Origin: Anolis sagrei
Taxonomy: Eukaryota > Chordata > Lepidosauria > Squamata > Anolidae
Length of the DNA: 64,000 nt
Direction of reading: 5' to 3'
NCBI RefSeq assembly: GCF_037176765.1
Contig: NC_090024.1
Coordinates: 154,379,278-154,443,277 of the forward strand
The notes below the pieces were generated by a model. That model was not told where the DNA came from. It did not search any database and was given only the letters and a program-made list of their open reading frames with translations. Below are positions 44,570-56,350 of this stretch, in pieces. The number at the start of each line of letters is the position of its first letter. Positions within the stretch are counted from its first letter, which is position 1. The position numbers were made by a program, and so were the translations under genes.

Positions 44570-44865
44570 GAACTTTTGCCTGTTTGAGGTAGGTGTGAAT
44601 GTTTCAATTGGCCACCTTGATTAGCATTTAATGGCCTAGCAGTTTCAAGGTCTGGCTTCTTATTGCTTTGTTGGGAGGTAATTAGCTGGTCCAGATTGTT
44701 TCTCGTCTGGAATTCTCCTGTTTTTGAGTGTTGTTCTTTGTTTACTGTTATGATTTTAGAGTTTTTAAAATACTGCTAGCCAGATTTTGTTCATGTTCAT
44801 GGTGTCCTCCTTTTTGTTGAAATTGCCCACATGCTTGGCCATGAAAGCCTTTGACAACTCAACAT
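44090..44865 (-). mobile_element. Penelope-like 3' end split by an L2 tail
   Basis: The outer part 44090-44252 (GGGCTGTATGGCCATGTTCC, GGCAGGCACCCTCAGAGG) and inner part 44571-44865 (ATTTTAGAGTTTTTAAAATA, TAGCCAGATTTTGTTCATG) are separated by an L2 3' end. The joint falls inside the GAGAAAGAA-CTCTTGTCTG motif. Confidence 0.78.
44253..44570 (+). mobile_element. L2 LINE 3' end with (ATT)n tail
   Basis: It ends GCTGCTCCGAGTCCCTTGGG, GGGGTATAAATAAAG and (TTA)n at 44530-44568. Confidence 0.8.
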
Positions 44866-46059
44866 GTCTTTAAACATTTGCTGTTTTTGTGCCTTATTAA
44901 TTAAAAAGTCACCTTACATAGTATTCTAAATTCAGCTTCATTATGATTAGTGGCTGAATTATACACTCATCTTAAATGGATTAAAAAGACAAATGCCTGG
45001 TTCCTTTGCTCATAGAATCCTTTAATTACGAGTCTCCCCCAAAGTCCTGACTTTTTTTAAAGATTGAGTGTTCACACTTTGCCACTTATTTCTTAGTCCC
45101 ACTGAGCTTAATAGCACTTTCCCTGAAGTATGGTTTCCAAAGATTTTGCACTCAATCATCTGTGGTTTGTCCTTTTGCAGAATTCAGATGCACTTATTTA
45201 TGAAAGTTGTTCACATTTCCATGGTCAGACATTGCGTTTATGCTACTCCCAAAAATTGCTTTCTATCCCAAGGCACCCAAAAACGGTTTTAGATTGAACT
45301 CATCTACTCTCTTGCTAATATCTGTAGGTGATACATCTTTCTGTTGGCATATATATTGGGCATTAGAAGTGTTCCAACACTCATCTGAATTTCATACCTA
45401 TCTGGTGTGCAGTAGTTCCTGATTCCTGTCCTCTGGAGTGATGGCATTAAATTCAGTTCTATCAAATATAAGGAGGACAATTTCATGCAGCAATGTATAT
45501 TTATATCAAAACTTATTATGAACTTACTCATATTTACTCCAGGTAATGAACACCTGTATTTATTCAGTGTGCTTTTTTTTATATGGGCAATGGGGCCACA
45601 GGTGATTTTGTTAGAGATACTAATGTTGCTGGGATTTTGCTTTTTGTCTTCTTGAGATTATTATATTCTACAATGGAAGAGGCTTTTTGTCTTTTCCTCT
45701 ATCATGAACCCTTGTTATCTTCTGGGGTTTGGTTGGAAAAGAAATTATAATTCTGGGAAAAGTGGAAAGAAATAGGAAAGAAAGATCAGATTACAGATTG
45801 CGTCAATAAAGGAAGCCACAGCCCTGAGTTTGCAGACCTGAGCCGTGCTGTCATTCACTATAAGTCAAAGTTGACTTGATGGCATGTGACAACAATAAAA
45901 TTGTTTGAGTCTAATGTGTCTCATGGTAGTTCTCTCCCTTGGAAGCCTTTTAGCCCAGGAAAGGCCTCTACCCTACACTCTCTTCACTTATGTGAAGTAG
46001 GAAAATGTCTACCAATATAAGCACAATCGATAAACACTTTTCTTCCACTTAAAGACTGA
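44866..46059. other. Unassigned, with a SINE-like tail at 45785-45895
   Basis: 45785-45895 (AGCCACAGCCCTGAGTTTGC, TAAGTCAAAGTTGACTTGAT, GGCATGTGACAACAATAA) resembles a SINE 3' end with a BovB-like tail. The rest is not recognised. Confidence 0.4.
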
Positions 46060-46190
46060 TACAATTAATAATTATTATATTATACTTTATTTGTATTCCA
46101 CCCTATCTTCCCATGGGGACTCAGGGCAGATTCGAGCATGTACAGACACAAAATCAAACATTCAATGCCTAAAAACAATTAAACACAGAT
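46060..46190 (-). mobile_element. L2-type LINE 3' tail
   Basis: TTTATTTGTATTCCACCCTA and GGGGACTCAGGGCAG reversed; ends in degraded sequence. Confidence 0.6.
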
Positions 46191-46194
46191 ACGC

Positions 46195-46498
46195 AGTAAA
46201 GGTCAATGCCTTCCCTTCTGGGAGGTGCTCATCTCCATTTCTAAGATGAAGAGCCTGTGCTGTCTGTAGACACCTCCTAGGTCATGTGGTTGGCATGACT
46301 GCATGGAGCGCCGTTTACCTTCCCGCTGAAGCGGTACCTATTGATCTACTCACATTTGCATGTTTTCATACTGCTAGGTTGGTAGAAGCTGGGGCTAACA
46401 GAGGGCACTCACCCCGTCGAACTGCCGATTCGAAATGCCAACCAGTCAGCAAGTTCAGCAGCTCAGTGGTTTAACCCATTGCATCACCATGGCCCTGA
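46195..46498 (-). mobile_element. tRNA-derived SINE (family A)
   Basis: Minus-strand copy with a damaged tail (GTAAAGGTCAATGCC) and head GGGCCATGGTGATGCAATGG. Confidence 0.8.
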
Positions 46499-46509
46499 CA
46501 TATTGTGAC

Positions 46510-47085
46510 ATAAGTATTTGGTGATGCCCCCCTGCCTTTGGAACAACCTCCCCAGAGAGAGAAGACAAGCCCCGTCACTATCTTCCTTCCACAGGGACCT
46601 GAAAAGCTGGTGGTTCCAGCAGGCCTTTGAAAATTATTAGCCCCAGGCCCTACCTTAGCTATCAGATAGGACCCTACTCTAGACCCTATGCTACTTCATT
46701 GCACTAACCCTGAAAATCCGGTGGTTCCAGTGGGTCTTTGAAAATGATTAGCCCCAGGCTCTACCTTGACCATCTGCAAGGACCCTGCTCTGCACTTTAC
46801 CCAATTCATGGCCCTATGTTACTATGTTGCTGCACTAACCCTGGCCCAGCCTTCTCATAGCTGTCTAGACCCACTTTGAAACTTTGGCCATTGGTAGTTC
46901 AAATGCTGCCCGATGGAATAATATGTGGTACTTGCTTTTAAATCTGTGTGGTTATTTCAACAGTATATGTTTCTGTTTTATAATGGTTATTTTGTATGAT
47001 TTTGTGTTGGTAATTGAATGCTTTGCTGGAAACCTCCTTGAGTCCCCTCGGGGAGACAGAGCGGTATACAAAATAAAATGTATTA
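46510..47085 (+). mobile_element. L2/CR1-type LINE 3' end with internal tandem duplication
   Basis: It starts in the C-terminal coding part (CTGCCTTTGGAACAACCTCC) and ends CTTGAGTCCCCTCGGGGAG, AAATAAAATGTATTATT. About 124 bp are duplicated in tandem (46597-46720 and 46721-46845; GGTGGTTCCAG and TTAGCCCCAGGC in both). Confidence 0.7.
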
Positions 47086-48454
47086 TTCTACATGGACTGG
47101 ATCAAGGCTGTCATGAACTTCTGTGCCTCTGGTTCTCATCAGTCCCAGCCAGCCTTTCCAAGTGTGATAAATAATGGGACTTGCAGCTTCTCAACTGCTG
47201 TTGGTCTCTAGGTTCCTCAGCCCTGAACCATAATAAATACGAAAAACCCATTTGTACTTTTGGAATGTAATGTGAAGAATCCTATCCTCGCCGTACATGG
47301 CATCAATGTTCTTGAAGATAAGGCCTTTATGCAGAAGAGTGGGTTACTTGCTTTGTGATGGGACCCTCATCTTTTAAGGACACTTGTGTTCTCAGGAAGG
47401 AACGCAAAGACCCGTGAGAAGGAGAAGTGTAAGTAGACACGATGTCATCCTTTCCTCCAGATAGAGACTTGCCGACAGCCAAGAAATCATGTATGTGCTT
47501 TAAGAGCAATTGTTGACGCAGGCTTTCTCTTCAGGAATGCACAAGCAGTGGCCCACCCCACTGTTATAGACAGCTATGAATGAAACAGATGGCAATGTCT
47601 GGGGCTAACTCACCTCTTAGCATGACTGGTTTCCAAATTTTCATGATATTTCATACCTGAGGGAGGTTTCTGGCTCAGCTAAATAGGGTGGAATGATTGG
47701 ATCGGCATGGGGTGTGAGAGAGGGAGATTTCATAATACTTGGTATAAATCTGGTGCTGGACGAAAGGGGTTGGTGAGGGTTTCAGTGAGCTTTTTTTGTG
47801 GTGGTATTTCACAACATTTGCAGTATGAACATGCAGGCAGCTTATGTCAACTTTGGAAGTGTCTGAAAGTTAGATGAAAAGCAATTAGCTGAAATTATAG
47901 TTCCAGGCCCCATGCGTCAAATAGTCATAGCCATAGTTGCAGTCTTTAAAAAATAATTATCTTAAAGTTCCTTTGGTACAACTAATATAGTCGTTGTTTT
48001 GTTACTTTTAAGAAATCCAAGTAGTACTAGGCATGGTACAAAATGCAATTTCCTTTCATTTGCTTCATTGTCGCATCAAGGCCCACAACATTGTATTAGA
48101 CATTGCACCAGGAGTATAGCTATACCCTACTGAAGGGTATTGTATCCCTTCAGTTGAGGATTTAGAAATAGTATTTAGGCATTCAGAAAAAAAGAGACAA
48201 AGTTACCAATGCAATGCAGCATATGCCAAAGATAAGAGGTCTAGGTGTGGACGATCTGGAATATCTTGCTCTCTGCAATGTCAGAAATTTGGGGACTAAT
48301 GGAAAACTTCATTTAAGAGGTTGACATGTCATTTGGATGAGTAATGTCCTCATTTTTTCTGAATTGTACAAAGCAGCACTTGAACCATGTGATACTCTTC
48401 CTCCACCATATAGCAAGTTCATACCTCTAAAACAAAACAAAAAAATCACAACTA
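47086..48454. other. Unassigned intergenic sequence
   Basis: About 1.4 kb without a recognisable repeat or gene. Confidence 0.45.
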
Positions 48455-49822
48455 TCTATACACATAATAAAAATGAAAATATGTTTGTGTGTATCTGGGA
48501 TGTCCACTTACACAAACAACCTCCTGCCTCCACAAACAGCTATAGCTCCCACTACTCAGGAGATACCAAAGGCCCTCCCTCCAATGACATTGCAGGTTAT
48601 AGTGAGCACCATGAACATGTACAAGAGCCCTGCCAATGTCCTCCACAAACACCATACTGTCCACCATCCAAGTGAAGGTTTCATATAGGGACGATTTCAT
48701 CCTAGATTTTATGTGTTTCCTTCACCACAGGCATATCAGTGTTTCTTACCTTCTCCATTGGTTTGAAATTTGCATGGCCTCACCCACTGCCTCTCCATTA
48801 AACATTTCCTATAGTTTGCTATGGCACACAGCAAACAGAGGAATTGGTCAGCAACTGAACATATTAGAGAGGTTTACGGAGAATTCACCATGATTTATAG
48901 GAGTTGTAGGTACTGGGATGTATAGTTCACCTGCAGTCTAAGAACATTCTGAACTCCACCAACGATGGACCTGGAACTAAGTTGACATACAGAACCCCCA
49001 TGACCAAGAAAACATATTGGCATTATTTGGAGGGATTTATAGGAGTTGCAGTTCACCTACATCCCCAGCACACCATGAATGCAGTATGATATATCTGGAC
49101 CAAACTTGGCATGCATACCAAAAATGCACAAATTTGAATACTGCTGGGTTTTGAGAGGAATTGGCCTGGACATTTTGAAGTTTTAGGTACTGGGATTTAT
49201 GGTTCACCTGCAATCAATAATCACTCTAAACTCCACCAAAGATGGAATTGGACCAACTTTGGCACACAGAGCCTCCATGACCATCAAAAAATACTGGAGG
49301 TCTTTGGGGAAAATTCAACTTGATTTGGGGGAGTTGTAATTCACCTATGTCCAGAGGGCATTGTGAACCCAAATACAGATGGATCTGGACTAAACTTGGC
49401 ACACGTACCTTAACTGCCGAAATTTGATTACTGGAGGGCTTTGGGGAGGAACTGACCTTCCTTTCTGGGCGTTGTAGTTCACTCACAACCAGAGAAATTG
49501 TGACCTCCACTGATGATGGACCTGGACCAAACTTGGCACACAGAAGCCCCATGACTAACTCAACCAACTGGAGGGGTTTGTGGGGACTGACTCACCATAG
49601 TGAGAGTTGCAGTTTACCCTACTGTCAGAGAACACACTGAACCCCACAGATGATGCATCTAGAGCAAACTTGCCCAACATAACAAACTTTAAGTAATGAT
49701 AGAGTTTCTTGAGGTTAATCTGGCGTGATGTGAGTTGTAGTTCACCAACAGCCTTATGCATTTTGTACAATTAAAAATTGACTTTTTCAAATAACCTAGG
49801 CAATGCTGGGTACCCAAGCTAG
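48455..49822 (+). mobile_element. Non-autonomous Helitron with repeated internal motif
   Basis: It starts TCTATACACATAATAAAAAT at 48455 and ends with CTAG at 49819-49822, with A before and T after, as Helitrons insert between A and T without duplication. From 48895 to 49770 a motif of about 110-160 bp (GAGTTGTAGTTCACCTAC..., TGGACCAAACTTGGCACACA) recurs six or so times. No Rep/helicase frame is present. Confidence 0.85.
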
Positions 49823-50129
49823 TAATATAATATAACTGCACCTTCACCATTAGGGAAATTAATTAATAAAATTAACTATTCATTTGTAGCTAGCTCTGTT
49901 GCTGGGGGTTGAGTAGGCGGTGTAGCAACATGTGAATCAGCTAGTATTTCAAAAGAGTGAAGATCATGTCTCATACATTCCAAGAAAAAAATACACATTT
50001 CTATTCTCTCTGTTTTGTTAGCTCTAATTAAACTTTCATTTATGGTGGGTCATCCACTGAATTGCACTGCTGTATAATGATTGTTAACAGTACAATCCTA
50101 TTTCTTCAGAACTAAGCTCTATGGAGTTT
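49823..50129. other. Unassigned sequence
   Basis: AT-rich, nothing recognised. Confidence 0.4.
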
Positions 50130-50890
50130 TCTTGGTAAACTGGCATGGGATTGCAGTATGCCATGGCTCAATTCTATGGTGTTCTGGTGAGGCACCAGCA
50201 CTCTTTGGCTTCTTGTTGTTGTTAATTCATTCAGTCGTTTCCAACTCTTCGTGACTTCATGGACCAGTCCACGCCACAGCTCCCTTTCGGTCATCACCAC
50301 CCTCAGTTCCTTCAAGGTCAAGCCAGTCACTTCAAGGATACCATCCATCCATCTTGCCCTTGGTCGGCCCCTCTTCCCTTTTCCTTCCATTTTCCCCAGC
50401 ATCATTGTCTTCTCTAAGCTTTCCTTTCTTCTCATAATGTGGCCAAAGTACTTCATCTTGGCCTCTACTATTCTTCCCTCCAATGACCATATTTCTTGAA
50501 GTATGGACTGGTTGGATCTTCTCACGATCCAAGGCATTCTCAGAACTTTCTTCCAGCACCACATTTTAAAAGCATCTATCTTCCTTCGCTCAGCCTTCCC
50601 TGTGGTCCAGTTCTCACATCCGTAGGTGACTATGAGGAATACCATTGCTTTAACTATGCAGATCTTTGTTGCCAGTGTGATGTCTCTACCCTTCACTATT
50701 TTATCAAGATTGGTCATTGCTCTCCTCCCAAGAAGTAAGCATCTCCTGATTTCCTTGCTGAAGTCTGCATTCGCAGTAATCTTTGCACCTAGAAATACAA
50801 AGTCTGTCATGGCCTCCACGTTTTCTCCTTCTATTTCCCAGTTGTCAATCATTTTATTGCCATAATCTTGGTTGTTTTTTGTTGTTGTTG
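50130..50890 (-). mobile_element. BovB (RTE) LINE 3' portion joined to an M1 MITE half
   Basis: The minus frame 50915-50112 encodes the longest BovB stretch here: DNWEIEGENVEAMTDFVFLG, VTYGCENWTTGKAERRKIDA, FGHIMRRKESLEKTMMLGKM, RPRARWMDGILEVTGLTL, LWRGLVHEVTKSWKRLNELT. This is the C-terminal region after the reverse transcriptase. Its 3' end (AACAACAACAAG, reversed) runs directly into half an M1 MITE at 50160-50213. The LINE is 5' truncated but open throughout this part. Confidence 0.92.
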
Positions 50891-51084
50891 TTTTTGGAAG
50901 GATATGTAACCACATTTACAATGAAGAAGATTAGAGTAATGGTTTAATCCAAGTTTGACAGTCTTATCTTAAATTACAGTTTTAGGCAAATATTCAAAAA
51001 CAAGTATCCTACTGATGCCTCAATTAATGTAATTGTACTGGTATCCTTTTTTATTATTATTATTTTGAAATTTACCAGTAGCTG

Positions 51085-51205
51085 CTGCATTTCCCACCCT
51101 CGGCTTATATTTGAGTCAATACGTTTTCCCAGTTTTTTGTGGTAAAATTAGGTGCCTCGGCTTATGTTTGGGTTGGCTTATACTCGAATATATATGGCTA
51201 TTCCT
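51085..51205. mobile_element. DNA transposon terminal fragment
   Basis: CCCTCGGCTTATATTTGAGT, GTTTTCCCAGTTTTTTGTGG and GGCTTATACTCGAATATATA form a terminal sequence seen in vertebrate DNA transposons; the family is unsure. Confidence 0.45.
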
Positions 51206-52775
51206 AATGGAATTGAAAATGAATGGTTTGTTCATATGGCTCAACATAGCTGCCTCCATTTTTGGACTAAAGTTTGAAACAAAGCCCTGGTGACCACTGT
51301 GAGTGTCTGCATTTCAAAACATAGCACTAGACCATTGGCAATACCATGATGGTTCCCCTTTGATGATGTTCTGGTCACATCTGGGTTCCTAAGTCATACT
51401 ATAAAAGTACAGATGGCTCTTTGGGTCCACAAAAAGAGTCTCAATGCCATGTATATGGGCGTATTGTCTAGACATAGAGAGCCACAGACAGGAAGTATAG
51501 CAAGACTGTGGTAGAAATGTCCATAGATACATATGCCACCACAGTGAGTGACAGAAAGAAACAGAACCACGTCCACTGGTACATACAGATTTGTATTGAA
51601 ACAGTTTTAATGCAATATGCATAGCAGATGAGGTATATAGAATTGTGTTACCCCGTTACAGATGTCAAGCATTGTCTTCTGAGTAATGTGAATAGTTAAG
51701 TTCATTTATTTCATATAGTGCGAGGGACTAAGATTCTGAATTTGAAGTGCCCACATTGTACCCGAGTATTCAATTATCCAGGATCCTGATGAATATCTCT
51801 TCCAGAAAACATATGAGTCTGTAGGGTATAAAAGTCAAACTATGAATGAATTGAATCAAAGCTATTTGCCTCCAAAGCAGCTGAATTTTATTTGCCGTTA
51901 CACTTTTGACCCGCCTTTCTGCTTTGCTACTTAACTTCCAAAGCTATCTTTCTATCTAGCCAGCTCTTTATTATTATTGCTGTGAGGAGATCACTTTGTT
52001 TCTGACCCAGCAGCGGTTTCCCATTCAGACACACACTGTGTTAAAATTCGGCATCTACAAGGCACATACAGTTTGTTCCAGGAATGTTAAGAACCAACTT
52101 TGCTTTTCCAGAACAACTTGAAAGACTCACTGTTTGCATATTCAGAATGTTTCTGATGCAAAATTCAAGAACACAGGAATGACCCTAGACTTCAATATGC
52201 TGTTCACAAGCTCTGCTAGTAACACTTTTTCAATGCATACCTTGAAAACTCTGAATGGGCAATGTACAAATTGACTTGTCCACATTTATGCTGACTTTCC
52301 CCAGCTTAACAGCAAAGGCAGACAGTCTGTTTATAGTCAGCTCCATGCGCTCGCACAATGCTGTACTGTTCCGCTTGTGGGCTCCGAGGGGAATGTTTTA
52401 AAAATATAAAATGGCTCCATTGACTGTTTCTTCTTCTTTAAGTCAGGAAAAATGTTGCTGTTAATATTAGCTGGTGGAAAAGCTTCCTTTTAAGAAAAAC
52501 AACAGCTCAGTCCTATATTTGAGGCTTGGCGTGTTGACTTAAGTCAAGGGACAAGAAATGATGCTAGATTTGGTGCCATAGCATTCACAGCGAGTGGACT
52601 GAGGACGCAGGAAGAGGAAATAAGGAGCCTCCACTACCTTATATGTCCTGTTTATGAGACAGTCAATATACTAACCCTTTAAAATTAGCACAGAAGAAAG
52701 ATAACCTCCAAATATTGCTCCTACTTACCCACCACCACCAGAATCACAGAATAGAAAAGGAAGGAGCCATTATAA
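51206..52775. other. Repeat-poor sequence, with a motif-rich block at 51890-52520
   Basis: No repeat or gene is recognised. The block 51890-52520 holds three GGAATG (TEAD-type) motifs at 52081, 52175 and 52390. Function unknown. Confidence 0.4.
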
Positions 52776-53510
52776 TCTATATAAGTAAAAATGTAATGTT
52801 CGTTTGTGGGATTAATGTAACTCAAAAACCGCTGGACAAATTGACACCAAATTTGGACGCAAGACACATATCAGGCCAATGAGTGACCATCACTCATAAA
52901 AACACTGAAAACACAGTGGAAGGGACTTAAAGGGCCAAAAAAAGCAAAAGGATGCTACAACGCAAGTGCAACACCCCCCCCCCCCCCCGGCAAACAAAAC
53001 ACACAATAGCATATCCACACTCTCTTACAGACTACAGCTCCCAGCATCGCCTAGACCAGGCCCTTTAGGAGAGGAGGATGATCCAAATGCACTGCTTCCA
53101 AGAAGCAAGCTTTCTTCTCCTTGGATTTCTTTGATGCTCTCAATTCCTGCATATTTCCAATTTTCTATTCCTGGACTGCAACTCCCAGCAATCCTCCAGA
53201 TAGATTGATTAGATAGAGATAGGTAGGTAGGTAGGTAGGTAGGTAGGTAGGTAGGTAGATCGATCAGGAGGACTGCTGGGAGTTGCAGTCCAGGAATAGG
53301 TAGAGAAGGAAGAAAGGGGAGAAAGAGGAAGGGAAAGAAAATGGGGGAAGGAAGGGAAAAGGAAGAGAAGGAAGGAAAGCAGAAGAGAAGGAAATGAAAA
53401 AAGGGAAGGAAGGAAGGAAGGAAGGAAGGAAGGAAGGAAGGAAGGAAGGAGAGAAAGAAAGGAGAGAAAGAGGAAGGTTGGCCACAGCAACGCATGGCGG
53501 GTACAGCTAG
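52776..53510 (+). mobile_element. Non-autonomous Helitron 1 of a tandem pair
   Basis: It begins TCTATATAAGTAAAAATGTA and ends CGCATGGCGGGTACAGCTAG (CTAG at 53507-53510). Inside are a C run (52975-52988), (TAGG)n at 53218-53258 and (GAAG)n at 53405-53450, plus an inverted pair of TGCTGGGAGTTGCAGTCCAG-type arms near 53170 and 53275. It abuts the next Helitron without a spacer base. Confidence 0.87.
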
Positions 53511-53844
53511 TCTATATAAATAAAAATGTAATGTTCTTTTGTGGGATTAACATAACTCAAAAACCACTGGATGAATTGACACCAAATTTGGACACAATAC
53601 ACCTATTAGGCCAATGAGTGACCATCACTCATAAAACACTGAAAAACATAGCAAAAGAGACTTAAAATCCAAAAAAACAAAAATTAAATTACAAAGCATG
53701 TGCAAAACCACACATATATACGCAAACACACGTATACAAATATGCACAAATATATATACACAAATATATACACACACAAAACACATAAATACAGACTGGG
53801 CCACAGCAACTGGGCCACAGCAACGCGTGGTAGGGGACAGCTAG
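53511..53844 (+). mobile_element. Non-autonomous Helitron 2 of a tandem pair
   Basis: It begins TCTATATAAATAAAAATGTA and ends AACGCGTGGTAGGGGACAGCTAG, split here as AACGCGTGG and GACAGCTAG; CTAG is at 53841-53844 and T follows. The start matches Helitron 1 closely; the interior is shorter. Confidence 0.87.
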
Positions 53845-53875
53845 TAATAAATAATAATAATAAACTTAATTTTAA

Positions 53876-54116
53876 TGTATTGTCGAAGGCTTTCATGGCT
53901 GGAATCACTGCGTTGTTATGAGTTTTCCGGGCTGTATGGCCATGTTCCAGAAGCATTCTTTCCTGACGTTTCACCTGCATCTATGGCAGGCATCCTCAGA
54001 GGTTGTAAGGTCTCTCAGAGGACCTCACAACCTCTGAGGATGCCTGCCATAGATGCGGGAGAAGCGTCAGAAGAGAATGTGTCTGGAACATGGCCATATA
54101 GCCCGGAAAACTCACA
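53876..54116. mobile_element. Inverted pair of Penelope-like 3' ends
   Basis: A left minus-strand end (TTGTCGAAGGCTTTCATGGC) and right plus-strand end (ATGGCCATATAGCCCGGAAA) form a palindrome centred near 54015 at GGTCTCTCAGAGGACC. Only the last 110-130 bp of each arm are present. Confidence 0.85.
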
Positions 54117-54790
54117 TAAACTTTATTTATACCCCACCACCATCTCCCCAAAGGGACTTGGGGAGGCTCACCAAAGCACTCTATTGTGCTGCATATAAAA
54201 TAAACAATACATAAAATTATAGCAACAATCACAACAAACACGCATAACATCACATAATAATAAAATTGTTAAATTACCTGTGGCTAAAACTTGCTGTCAT
54301 CAATTAAGGAACTAAAGTGCCAGAGTGAATAATCAGTTCTTACATGCACCCATTTCAGTCTACTCAAGGTCAAAGGCCCGTTTAAAAAGCCATATTTTTA
54401 GGCTAGATCAAAAGGATTGGAGAGTAGGGGCTAACCTAATCTCTCTAGGGAGGGCATTCCAGAGCCACCACCAAGAAGGTCATCTCTCTCATCCCCATCA
54501 AACATACTTGAGACAGTGGTGAGACCGAGAGGACTTTCCCGGCAGATCTCGGAGCCTGTGCCAGTTCATAGAAAGAGATGTGGTCTTGAAGATAGGTTGG
54601 ACCCAAAGTATATAGGGCTTTATAGGTGATAACCAGCACTTTGAATTGGGCTGAAAACTTGTCAGAAGCCACTGCAGCTGCTTTAATAGGGGCATGGTAT
54701 GCTCCCTATAGCTACCCCAAGTTAGTAATCTGGCTGCCGACCTTTGCACTAACTGCAGTTTCTGAGCCAATTCCAATTATAACTATGGCT
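54117..54790 (-). mobile_element. L2 LINE 3' portion
   Basis: The tail (TTTATTTATACCCCACCACC, AAAGGGACTTGGGGAGG) is followed by decayed coding sequence; minus frames 54672-54445 and 54776-54498 encode PTYLQDHISFYELAQAPRSA and LVQRSAARLLTWGSYREHTM, typical of the L2 C-terminus, in two frames. Confidence 0.85.
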
Positions 54791-55464
54791 GACCTTCAAC
54801 TGTCCCTGGAAAGCCCTGTTTGCTTCCTTACTCTGCTGCCACAGAGGGGAGGAGTACCATATCCAATTGAGGGAATAATAGCACGTTCTTGGTCTGTTCA
54901 TTTTAAATGGCTGTATATCTAAAAGTCCTATTGCTTGAACTAATGTCAAACTATATATATTTTAAAAATCCAGAGTCATTTAAAACAGGCTTCCTCATTC
55001 TGGCAGCTTCCAGGTGGTGTCAGACAGTCTAACCCCAGTTAGTTCAAGCCAGAATGGCTTATGGTCAGTGGCAATGGGAATAGTGGTCCAAAACATTTGG
55101 AAGTCATCAGATTGAGGAAGTCACCAGATTCGTTGAAAGCATAAAGTTCTTTCTTGGCAAGATGAGTGTGAAAGTTGGGACCTTCTTGAAATGTTACGTA
55201 TATGAGTGAGGAGATGTCTTTGGACTGGTTCACTTACAACAGCTGTTCCATGAATGTCATTTGAACTGGCCCTGACTATGACTTCAGCAGATGAGTAACA
55301 CATTTTTAAGTCTTCATTCATCACGTCCTGCTTCTGGGTTGCAATTAGCACTCAAATGAATTCAAAGGACATTCTCTCTCACCTTCAGTTTGTTCATAAA
55401 CCACTTTCCCTTGTCAACCATGTGGAAAGTGCCTCATGACAACATGATTATGTTTTATATAATA
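54791..55464. other. Unassigned intergenic sequence
   Basis: No recognisable repeat or gene. Confidence 0.4.
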
Positions 55465-56204
55465 CTAGCTTGGGTACCTGGCAGTGCCCGGGTTATTTGA
55501 AAAAGCCATTGTTTGTTTTGGGAAGTTTGGTAATATCAGTTTGGTAATTTGTAGCTCTATTTCTTAGAATAAAGCCAGTTTTTGATTTGATTTTTTATGA
55601 ATGCTCCCATCAGAAAATGCATAATGACGTGGGTGAGCCACAATTCTCAAATTTGTGGGTCAATCCTCCCCAAACCAGGCCTGTATGCACAGTTGGCCAT
55701 GTTGCATCTGTGTGCCAAGTTTGGTCCAGATCCAATGATGGCTGGGTTCAGTGTTCCCTGGATGCAGGTGAACTACAACTCCTATAAATCACAGTGAATT
55801 CTTCCCAAACCTCTTGTTCAATTGCTGATCAATTCTTGTTTGCTGTGTGTCATAGGAAAGGGTAGGAAAGGGTTAAGAGAGAGGCAGTGGGCGGGATCAT
55901 GCAAATTCCACAATGCAAAGAGTAAGGAACTTGGGATGTCTTTTCTGGAGGAAAAACAGAACATCTAGGATGAAATTGTCCCCAAATGAAAGCATTCCTT
56001 GGGTGGTGGGCAGTATGGTGTTTGGAGAGGACATTGGCAGGCGTTGAGCTACATGTTCATGGCGCCCGCTGTAATCTGCAATGTCCTTGGAGGGAGGACC
56101 TTTGGACCTTTCAGCACTGTGTGTTATACTCTTTGTAAAGGTGGGAGGCTATCTGTGTAAGTGGACACCTCTGCCACATACACACTTATTATGTGTATAG
56201 GTAG
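55465..56204 (-). mobile_element. Helitron, non-autonomous, minus strand
   Basis: In the minus-strand sense it ends CCAGGTACCCAAGCTAG (CTAG at 55468-55465; A precedes on the plus strand) and starts near 56204 with CTATACACATAATAAGTGTG, the start of the Helitron at 48455 with its first T changed. It shares the TTTGGTCCAGATCCAATGAT motif. Confidence 0.72.
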
Positions 56205-56275
56205 ATAGCAACAATTGAAAAGAATTCACTTGCAATTGCAAGATGTAAAGAAATATAGGTAGCCCTACAGATAAT

Positions 56276-56350
56276 ACAGTAGGACTTCTGTATCCATGAA
56301 GGATACATATCTGAAGTTACGGCGGAAACAGGAAATTGTGGGTTATAGTG
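56276..56350 (+). mobile_element. Tigger/MER2-like fragment
   Basis: CAGTAGGACTTCTGTATCCA then GATACATATCTGAAGTTACG resembles MER2-type ends. The right end cannot be placed; 56351-57001 is unassigned. Confidence 0.4.

Noticed and set aside
48337-48893. Plus-strand frames rich in proline and histidine
   Set aside because: They cross the start of a Helitron and show no conserved features.
53025-53495. Proline/serine/leucine-rich minus frame of 156 codons
   Set aside because: It is the translation of (GAAG)n and (TAGG)n microsatellites inside a Helitron.
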